Positions 55,541-64,000 of a DNA stretch of 64,000 nt are shown piece by piece. The position numbers were made by a program, and so were the translations under genes. Position 1 is the first letter of the stretch. Every line of letters begins with the position of its first letter. The notes beneath the pieces were generated by a model. The model was given only the letters and a program-made list of their open reading frames with translations. It did not search any database and had not been told where the DNA came from. The stretch is from positions 3,974,074 to 4,038,073 of the forward strand of contig CACRXP010000002.1 in NCBI GenBank assembly GCA_902702965.1. The letters run 5' to 3'. The DNA is from Spirometra erinaceieuropaei. Lineage: Eukaryota; Platyhelminthes; Cestoda; Diphyllobothriidea; Diphyllobothriidae.

Positions 55541-57248
55541 ACTTCGGATGTGCTGGGCTTCATTCTGGGGAATCTCGCATCACGTTTGATAGCACCGTTG
55601 AGGGCACGCTAAGAGGGAGCCATTACAGTCTGACAGTCAGTCCCCAGAAGGGTCAAGTTATCCTGTCAATTAGCAGTCTTTCAAATCGCAACTTTTATCG
55701 TGTTATGGTAGGTCAGAGCACATCAGATTATAGTGCAAAGTGCGGCAATTTGCCCTAAGGATGGATTCCTCTCCAGGCAACATCTCACTGTCATCTCTCA
55801 CCATGCGTCAATCGACTGTCCGAGCCTTTCAACTAACTGCGGAGGAAATTGGACGCGTTAACTGACGTGGCGTGAGTGTCCCCGTCTGTTGCGTGCTGTA
55901 CGCATACACGGCCTCACGCATATGCAATGCAGCCCGCTTGGCAGGAGGGGGAGGGCGGGGGGGGGGCGAGGGCTCCACAACATATGCTTTATACGAACAT
56001 AAAAAATCAGTGGAATAATATACGCCGCAGAAGTAACTTTTCCTCCTAATTGTGATGTGTATCCTGTTAACTGAAAACGCTCCCTGCCGAAGGATAACAT
56101 CTCACCCTGCATCCATTGCCTTGAGGCAACATTTCACAATAATTACTTAACGCGGCCTCACATAAGTAATCATCTCTGATTGAAGGCCGCTTTAGGAATT
56201 TCAGTGGATGTTTGATGGGTCTTGACATTGCTGCGCATCACCAACCTCGGGTTTTTTCCCTGCTGTAAAGTGCATGTTTTGTGGGCATGAGAGCAGACTA
56301 TTGCCGACTCATTAATAAACCCCTTCTTAAGCTGGGGGTGGGGGCAGGAGGTGGTTAAAGTTTCACTTTGTAAATCGAAATCACTGTGATTTATATCACC
56401 TTCCAGGCGTTAAGCCCAGTTTCGCATAGCGTTTGACTAATGGCATCGTCTGAACACTGTCCCCTCTGCTTGTTTCATTCGCATGGGCAAGCAGCGATAT
56501 TCCGTCTGTGCTCGACTCGCTGCTTCTCTGGTTATTTACCTTATTACTGTACGGTGGCCAGGCCCGCTCTCTCGCGTGGGTCCACTTAAACGCCCTTATT
56601 TCACTTTTCATCTCATTTCCCCCGACAACTGGTTTAACTGACGTTTTGATTCATCCCTGTTTACTCCGATTGACCCTGTGGGACAGTGTTGTGCTGTCGA
56701 CGATTTAAACCGGGTCCTTCAGAGGTGAGATGTTGTGTGTTAACCGCCACAAACCTCCCGGTGCGTTCCGCCTGTGCGAAATTGTTGAAGGTCCTTTTGA
56801 GCAAGTTAAATATAACGAAACAGGTAGAATTTGACGTCGCACAATTTCATAACCTCTTATTCGGCTGCTCGCTTTCATTGCTTATTTACAAATCTTAACG
56901 GCTGCCGAGAGCAGAAATTAAGGTACCGAGAAGTTCATGATCGAAATACCTGGTGAACATCGATCATGTTGTGGTGAATCCAACGCCCGTACCAAAGGTT
57001 CTACCTTGAGCGACAACTGGGCGTTTCCCACGCTAATCAGAAGCAACGGTAGTACGGGGAAAAACCCAGTACTGGGTTAGCTGTTAAATCATGTGATCCA
57101 CCTCGCACTGCTGTGATAAGGGTCGATAAGGGCAATAACCCCGTCTGCTTTCCCGTTCCCCCACTCCCCCGTTCAAATAAGTAACCGACGTCCCATGTTG
57201 TGCAGCCAGACGAGCGTCTACTGTAACTCAAATCCGATCACCTACTCA
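55541..57248. other. Intron 5, no recognisable gene
   Basis: A G-rich run occurs at about 55945-55970. No motif on either strand. Confidence 0.4.
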
Positions 57249-57287
57249 ACTCCTCCTCCTCCTCCTCCTCCTCCTCCTCCTCCTCCC
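57249..57287 (+). repeat. (CTC)n microsatellite
   Basis: About 13 uninterrupted units. Confidence 0.95.
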
Positions 57288-57404
57288 TCGCGCCGTACTC
57301 ACGGTTTATATCGGGCTTTTGTAGCATGGATCCCGTTTGATCGCCCTAGGCCGTCTTACCTCGAACCGTTAGATTTCTAAATCTGCAATAGCCCTAAACA
57401 GTTG

Positions 57405-57490
57405 ACTAAGAGGTCAATAAATTTTACGGCGCCATTTAATTCTGCATGTTTCGCCATCTTTGCCTTATTCGAATTCGTTCCTGGAAAAGC
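57405..57490 (+). repeat. Dispersed repeat with conserved peptide, copy 2
   Basis: The + strand reads NSACFAIFALFEFVPGKAC, against NSACFVAIALFKFIPGKHC on the minus strand at 8316-8400. Similarity at the DNA level is limited to about 75 bp. Confidence 0.6.
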
Positions 57491-57679
57491 ATGTGTCAAC
57501 TGGCTGAGGACGATTTTTATCTTACTCGGAAGACGGGGTCTGTCTGTTAATCCAGCCGTCGGGTACCCGGTTTGTCCTCGGGTGACGCATATTGGAACGG
57601 CCTTCCGTGAGGCCCAACTGCAAAGAGTTACTGTCGGACAACAAACTACTCGATAAAGTGCCGTAGACTGCGCCGGAGC

Positions 57680-57702
57680 CACACACACACACACACACAC
57701 AC
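57680..57702 (+). repeat. (CA)n microsatellite
   Basis: About 11 CA units. Confidence 0.9.
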
Positions 57703-60214
57703 TGAGTGAACGCTAACCACCTTCGGGAGGGCAAGTCGACAAATGGGAAGACGGACTTACAGCCAACTTCTGAATTTCCATGCTATACAATTCCCTATGT
57801 CCTTGATCCCTACTCGTGCCACAGCAACCGTGCGAAATAACATGTCCGGACCTCTGTCGGTGGGCCTTATCCTAGATATGCAATCTGGTCCCTTCGGACC
57901 ACATGCTGGGCGTAAGGGACTCTTCTGACGCTGGCAGTGCAAAGCCTCGCCATGCGACGTGTTGACTCACTGCTGCCTTCATGTTGCCTGTCTCTCTGAG
58001 TTACGCTTTCCGGACCACACCCTACTCCAGCATTGTGATGCCCGCCACAGAAGAGTGTGTTCCTATACCTGCCTTAGCAGCGTCACTGACGGCAATGGCC
58101 AACATGATGTCGCAAATGGTCTGAGTAAACAGGCGGAAGCTCCATACATGCTCTGGGCACCGCCTTCGCCGGAGACTGCGCTTAGACACTTTTGTAGGGC
58201 TGTTGGCTTCGTTCCGTAGCGTAATGAGAAGAGCGTTGTTTTGCTCAACTGCTTACCCGGGTCCGAGCCCCACCCTGTCGATATTCTCTCCCGTCTGACG
58301 ACTACTTGGTGTCAGAGTAAATTATTGCACTTGTATGCGCCCCAATACTAGGGTACTATTGGCTGGCGGAAACAGGCCTTTTATACAGAGCTTCAGACAC
58401 TACTCAGGCCTGTTTCTTGTCTTTGTGGGCGATTGGAGTGCGACAGCGTGGAAACGCGGCGCACTCACGAACCTTTCCTTGGTTACCATGCAATAAGAAA
58501 CCGTTGCGCTCATGCTGAAAAGTTTGCCACTTTCAGTTGATTAGGCATCATTTGGTCATTTCAACCGCCTTCCGACTCCCCCAGAATCCTCAGACGTCGC
58601 TTTGGTCGGCATATGACGGGTTTTGGTCGAATATGTAGGCTCGCCTAAACACCAAACGTAATTGTTGAAGAAAATGAACGCCCGCACCGAAGACTTGCAT
58701 CGAGTGTGTTTTCGCTCAAATAAGGCCCTCCCTAATAAATCTTTCCCACAAAAGATTATCTGACATGGTATTTTTAAGTTAATACCCCCATATTTCGTTT
58801 TTTTCAAAGTGAAGTCGGGGTGAGATTTCAAGCACAGTGCTCGTTAGCGCACGCCCCCGAGTGCTGATGATAGTTCTTCCACCGCAAACGAAAAAAACTA
58901 CTTTTTCTCTTTTTGGGGAGTGATTTTCATTAACTTTGCACAATTCTAGACCGCATTCTGTTAGTAGTGCGCTGCAAATGATTATGTGAATAGTAATCTA
59001 CCTCTCTAAAGTCCACCGTGATACCTCTTCCGTTTCGGGTGTATGTACTAGCTGATCGCGGACCGCGCAAAGGACATCTTGTGGTGTGCGTGTTGGTTAA
59101 CTTGGTGGAAACATGTTCAACCGTTTCGCGATTATTTTTAGAATATTTGTGCCGAGAAACTTCGTGTTTGGTAAAGAACCACCTATTAACCCGATTACCA
59201 TATTTCAGGGGCAAAAATTGCAGGAATGAGTCTGGTCTTTTGATTAAAGAACTTCTACCTTCCTAAAGGTAACGCAGTGCTTGCTCACATCTTACCTCGT
59301 GTGATTTACGCGGAGTTAAAAATCAAGTTTCAGCTTGGTGTGGGTTGTTTTGGTAAACCTTTCTCGTTTTGATTAATGCCCTCCTCCAAGGGGACCCCGC
59401 GCAAATATGCAGATGTGATTCATTTTAGTTAATGATGTACAAATTCCGGTAACAAGTAAAATACCCTATTTCCGAGGTACCGCGAACTGGACATTTGGTC
59501 CCTGATTATCGTGTTTCAGCACTTTGGTCGCCTGTTGTAAGTGAAGTCAAGTCTTCCACCTAGACTGTCAGCGCCATATCCCTGTCCGTAAGTGGTTCGC
59601 CACAGTTATTGCACATCTGTCTTGCCGATGAGTCATAACAGGCAGGTATATGAACATTCACAGCTAGTACTCCAAGTAACATAAAACCCCAAGAGCTGAC
59701 TTCGGTGACTACGCACTTTTCTACAAAGTGCTTATAAGAAGCTGATTGTTTGTCATCCTTGATGGTGATTTGCTTTGAGTGTAGTCTACCACAGGCGACA
59801 CAGGTCGCGTGAGCCGTACATCCGGCCGATGTAACGCCCGACGTAACCTGAATTCAACTCTCGGGTCTTTTCGGCCCGAGCTTGTGTTGTGGCTGAGCGG
59901 CGATAGGGATGATGGGAAGCAAACCAAAATGAGCCATCCCACTCTTCCTAGTTCTTGCGTCGGTACCGCTTCTCCAGAGAAGATTTCGTACGAGTATCGA
60001 AGACGTCAGAATAATGCACTAAATGACATGTCCTGCATCTCTAGGGGACAAACGAACCTACTCTAAAAGACGCGCATACACCTCCCATCTCCACATAACA
60101 TCGTACCTATTTCCTATGGGTAGCATGCAATCCACTTTGTCATCGCAGGCGAGAAGTCGTATGTTAATAGAAGCGAAGAGGCGGGTTCCAGGAAGTAATC
60201 GCGAAAAGGGAGAC
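57703..60214. other. Intron 5, no recognisable gene
   Basis: Only short frames without motifs on either strand. Confidence 0.4.
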
Positions 60215-60660
60215 ACGATCGCTGGAACGGAGGCTTTACTAGCCGGTTAGCAGTTGGCAGCTCCCGAGTGCATCACGGCTCGACTGGTCAGGTGTTGAAG
60301 CATGCAGGTGCTATGCACCCGTGTGCCGGTCAAGATTATCGATTCCCACGCTCATCGCACGCAGTCGAGTTGCTGACGCCCGGATTTCGTCATCCGCGTG
60401 GGCTGTTGGGCAATTCGGCTCGCAGACATTGACGCCAGAGACAGTGGTTATCCTCACGCTCTCCTCGCGACTAACTATTTTGCCTAAGCAAAGTCTCAGC
60501 GCCGAATATGAGGTACGGAGATCGTTGCGCTTGTTGATTGACTGAGAACCGGAAAACCATGAGTCGAGCAGTTCGCGGCTCACGCGGTTGTCACCTCTAG
60601 CAAGAATTTCGGCTTCGTCGAACTTGAATGTGTGGTTGGGTCCCGTCGAGTGAGTCAAGC
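60215..60660 (-). pseudogene. Penelope-like element 3' end, left copy
   Basis: Minus frame 60658-60311: HSTGPNHTFKFDEAEILARG, then NRVSRELLDSWFSGSQSINK and YSALRLCLGK, the C-terminal part after the GIY-YIG core, colinear with 48134-48640. The nuclease core is absent. Bases 60380-60584 pair with 60677-60881. The segment 60215-60380 resembles the 3' flank of the copy at 48105. Confidence 0.75.
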
Positions 60661-60881
60661 TGCCGTCTTTCCTCCTCGTGAGCCGCGAACTGCTCGAGTC
60701 GTGGTTTTCCGGTCCTCAGTCAATCAACAAGCGCCACGACCTCCGCGCTTCATATTCGGCGCTGAGACTTCGCTTAGGCAAAATAGTTGGCCGCGAGGAG
60801 AGCGTGTGGATAACCACTGTCTCTGGTGTCAATATCGGCGAGCCAAACTGCCCAAGAGTCCACACCGATGACGAAATCCGG
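60380..60881. repeat. Large inverted repeat, two 205-bp arms
   Basis: Left arm 60380-60584, right arm 60677-60881, spacer 92 bp. The arms align without gaps and with about 20 mismatches (roughly 90% identity by eye). They are the two Penelope-like fragments facing away from each other. Confidence 0.85.
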
Positions 60882-60900
60882 CCGTCAAGAACTCATCACA
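60677..60900 (+). pseudogene. Penelope-like element 3' end, right copy
   Basis: The + frame starts at SRELLESWFSGPQSINKRHD and continues with YSALRLRLGKIVGREESVW. It begins 92 bp further 3' in the element than the left copy does, and is in opposite orientation. It stops matching soon after 60881, so its 3' end is shorter than that of the left copy. Confidence 0.75.
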
Positions 60901-62039
60901 TGGAGAGAATGTGGGAAAATGGTAACAAATTCAAGGCATTTACCCTCTGTAGATTATCTTTTTTGACGCAGTAGTAAGTCAGCTAGACGTTGAAATGACC
61001 AGTCTGTAGTCTGTTTAAAGATAGATACTTGCCTTGTGCCAGTTTATTTTGATAGACGCCTGAACGCTCGCATTATGCTTTGCGTCTAGGGTGTCTTTGC
61101 AATAAAATTTTCCCCAGACCTCATGTTAGTCGTGTGAAAACTCGATTTTTTGAGTCCTAAGTCTTACCAGAATCATGTGCTAAAAAATTATTGTGCCCGT
61201 TAAGCGTCTGTTCTACCACCGTAACCGATGGGATCCTTCGCGATGTTGATAAGCGTTTTGTTGTCAAGGTTGCACTTTGTTGATCTCTAGGTGGGCCGCT
61301 CTCCGAATTGCTTGGCCATCCAAACCATCAGGCGCGGACACTGTTTGTATATGTTTATGTACTCAGTGCACTCTCGTGGGAAGTTTTCCCACCTGGGCTG
61401 CCTCCGTAGGCACGTCTAAAAATAAGACCGCGTCACAGTAGCAGCTCCTCTTCCACAAAGAGGCTCCACGTTTAGCCTACTCCATGGAAATCAGAAAACG
61501 TTCTCTAATCAGCTTCCCTCTTAGAAAAGCTTCATCATGGCACCGCGCAGGTGGTTGGTTTTTTCATCCTTCCTCTAATTATACACAAAGTAGTAATTAA
61601 CAAATGGTCTGTGTGGACCGTCTCAATTGACAGATAATGATACCTTCCTAATGTCCGACGAATGAGATTGTCGTCTTGCTTGCATGTGGACCGTTTAAAT
61701 TCACCCTGGACTTCGCTCTGTCCTTGGTTGACTTTGTTGCATTTTAATTTCCTCAGGAATTAACTGCTAGCTTGGGGTAGATCATTTCGAACTGAGCTCT
61801 ATAGGTGTAGACCGCAGCTTGATGCATGAATATTTGGACCGAAGTCCACCAACCACAGCGGGATGACCGCGTAATATCCACTGACTGTCGACAGGTAGTT
61901 AGTAGTATATATTTGGTTGCAGGATGCCATACTAACAGCACAGGCACTGGCTAAAAGCCCAGACACGTGTTTCGCCGATATTCTATCACAGCATGACGCA
62001 AATACCACGGGTTCTGCTCGTCAGTGGCTCCCCCAGCGT
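60901..62039. other. Intron 5, no recognisable gene
   Basis: AT-richer than its surroundings; no motif. Confidence 0.4.
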
Positions 62040-62110
62040 CAAATGCCACTTGGGGTTATGGTTATGGCTAGGGTCAGGATACGGGTTAGTGTTCGTGGAT
62101 CCGTGTTAGT
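62040..62110 (+). repeat. Degenerate GGTTAG-like repeats
   Basis: ggggttatggttatggctag then ggtcaggatacgggttagtg: a degraded G/T-rich repeat similar in style to the M1 core. No inverted-repeat ends were found around it. Confidence 0.45.
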
Positions 62111-62411
62111 GCATATTTGATGCACAGAAGCATCCTTTTCTGTTTCCGCTGAGGGGAGGAGACCTTGGTTAATGTTCCCGGAAATTCGGCTCATACTACC
62201 GTTGCCAATGCGCGCGTCCTCTTGGCATCGGAAGCCCATGATGATGTCTGATTGCATACGTATTAGTCAGGATTGCATGACGTCACCCTACCCGAGCGAC
62301 TAATGGCTGACTACTGTTAGCTCTCTCAGTACTTCCGACAGTTGTTTCTTTCCAATTTTCGTCCACATTGATCATTTTTAGTAATGTGCACCCTTCTTTC
62401 CCATCCCCCAG

Positions 62412-62582
62412 ATTCAAAACTGGCCTTCTTGTTTGCGGAACAAGCAAAAGCCCAGGACAAGATATCCCGTCTTCAGTCGCACCTAGAGGAGGAACGTGAG
62501 CGGGTGGAGCTAGTTCAAAAGATTGACGCCCGTGCGGCCTACAAGGGCAGCGACCCCGATAGTCTCCGTCAGAATATGCAAA
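62412..62582 (+). CDS. LRRFIP: LRRFIP-like exon 6, coiled coil
   Basis: Acceptor tcccccag, donor caaa/gtgagt; 171 nt. The leading AT completes the split codon G/AT (Asp) of exon 5. The exon encodes KLAFLFAEQAKAQDKISRLQ then SHLEEERERVELVQ, matching the RKLAGEKEELLSQIRKLKLQ and LEEERQK block of LRRFIP. It ends in phase 1, so at least one more exon lies beyond the window or in its last 1.4 kb; none was found there. Confidence 0.9.
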
Positions 62583-62799
62583 GTGAGTCACACACACTTC
62601 TACTCAACGTAATCCATGCCCCCTCATCCCGTCTTAGCATTACCAACTTGTTCTTTTTTTCTGGGACGACACTTATTACTGCTGATTCGGACGGGTCCAC
62701 AGTATCAAGGTTGATGAACTCCCACCATTGAAGTCAATCAGCGACAAACTCCTGAGGGGAGTTAAACCAGCCTCACTGACCGAAAATCACGTGACCGGA

Positions 62800-63150
62800 G
62801 ATGTGTTCATGGTCAGCCTTTGCCATGTTGATCACATCCAGACCGTTGCTAGCCCTGGTCGGGTTCGAGCGAGTTAACATCCTGGACGGTTTCGCATTCA
62901 AGTTGACTCAGCGCATGACCAAACCATCTTATTCGGAGAATAAGTAGAATGTAGTTGAGGGACTGGATTCTCGCCTGAAGATATAGGAGTTCGAGACGAA
63001 TTCGAATAGAGACGCCCGGATACCATGGCCCAGATGCTTCCTTTGGTGGATATCCTGCAAGCGCACGGGCCATGCCTCACAGCAGTATAGGAGGACTGTA
63101 CTGATGGAGACCTCAGGCTGTTCTCACATCGATTACAGAGGTTTCGACAA
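62800..63150 (-). mobile_element. LINE 3' fragment, decayed
   Basis: Minus strand in mixed frames: a ctatactgctgtgaggcatg segment equivalent to LLYCCEAWP (the YGCEAWP block of flatworm RTE-like RTs) near 63085, then ILRIRWFGHALSQLE near 62920-62965 (RWFGHVLRM block). Same type as LINE D, but 5'-truncated and more degraded. Confidence 0.6.
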
Positions 63151-64000
63151 AGGCGGGTGGAGACCTCATTCGTTTGATTGATCCGGTAGTTGGTCTCATT
63201 CTTGCTCTGCCTGGTCGATAGAAGGTGCCACTGCAGAAAGCACAGACTTACCGATTTGGGCCAGAGACATCAAACCTCGAAACTCGAGACGGCCATTTCG
63301 GTCCTCCTTGTGGAATTGTTTTTTCGTGCTCCCTTCGGCTGCCTTCGGACTCATCAGGGACATTGTATGCCACGTTTCCTCAGGTGGGGGCTGACCGGCG
63401 CTGCAGTGTTGTCAGCGTCATTCATGTGGATCTTGGCTTTTATCATGCGAAAGTAGATCAGAGGCAAGCAGATCATGCGATCATGTAGCAGGATCGAATT
63501 CCACGAAGGAAGCGAGGGTTAGCTGTTGGATCGTATGTCACGCGCACGCCTAAGCTGGCTGCCTCAAAAACCTACTGTAGCTCACTCTGTAAGCCAAAGC
63601 CTTCGAATGCCTCAAATACCAAATGTTATGGCACAATTGTCCCCAAAATCTTCATTGGTATGCGGTGGACTGTGGTGCCGGTTAAACTGACATTGATGTT
63701 AGCCGTAGTAAATATAGGCCTGAAAGCTTACTGAAGAATCTTGCTTGGTGTTGGTTTAACTCCTAAGGATGAGTAAAAACGCTCCTAACTTTTCTGGTCT
63801 GTTTAGGCAGTTTTTTTGACCAAGAGGATTTAGGGATCTGATTCACCGCCTAGGAAGGTCACTGGCATTTTCCTTCCCCACCGCCCTACGCTTTCTCCTC
63901 CCCCCCCCCTTCCATGGACAGGTAGCAGCAGCAGCAGCAGCCCTAGGCACTTAACTGTCTATTTTCACCTGGGCACGCGCGTAAACATCTCGTTCCTTTT
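63151..64000. other. End of window, intron 6 start
   Basis: No exon with a convincing LRRFIP block. An (AGC)n of about six units lies at 63924-63941 after a C-run. Confidence 0.4.

Noticed and set aside
63190..63488. Two overlapping + strand ORFs near the window end as further LRRFIP exons
   Set aside because: Their sequence lacks the expected coiled-coil block and the needed phase-1 acceptor could not be found.

Overview
This window looks like eukaryotic, intron-rich and repeat-rich genomic DNA from a flatworm, most likely a diphyllobothriidean-type tapeworm. The taxon is inferred from the repeat repertoire and was not searched: CR1-like LINEs, LINEs ending in C2H2 zinc fingers, Penelope-like elements with GIY-YIG nucleases, and tRNA-headed SINEs. 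There are no operons, ribosome-binding sites, rRNA genes or CRISPR arrays.

Region 1 to about 24 kb is a dense pile of decayed retrotransposons, mostly on the + strand. Element A (about 3.5-7.5 kb) is a nearly full-length CR1-like LINE with an RRM-like ORF1 and an endonuclease/reverse transcriptase ORF2. ORF1 has one frameshift; ORF2 has one in-frame stop and a mutated catalytic motif. Three long copies of a second LINE family (B0 about 7.6-11.7 kb, B1 about 11.7-15.8 kb, B2 about 18.4-23.6 kb) follow in the same orientation. B0 and B1 are broken by nested fragments of other LINEs. A decayed Penelope-like reverse transcriptase lies between B1 and B2.

Region 25-28 kb holds, on the minus strand, a decayed DNA-transposon pair: a transposase-domain protein of a widespread animal family and a DUF4806-like partner.

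Region 30-64 kb is dominated by one host gene on the + strand. Six exons (30095-62582) join in phase with GT/AG boundaries and encode a coiled-coil protein that closely resembles LRRFIP1/LRRFIP2 (leucine-rich repeat flightless-interacting protein). The gene continues past the window. Its introns (0.1-14.6 kb) are filled with SINEs, short inverted-repeat elements (one with a related empty site), LINE 3' ends, Penelope-like 3' ends (one pair forming a 205-bp-arm inverted repeat), microsatellites and low-copy dispersed repeats.

The only clearly functional protein-coding gene I can support is the LRRFIP-like gene. Every transposon copy carries at least one disabling lesion or is a fragment. The most informative observations are the reconstructed gene, the empty site for the inverted-repeat element, the frameshift shared by B1 and B2, and the head-to-head Penelope-like copies.
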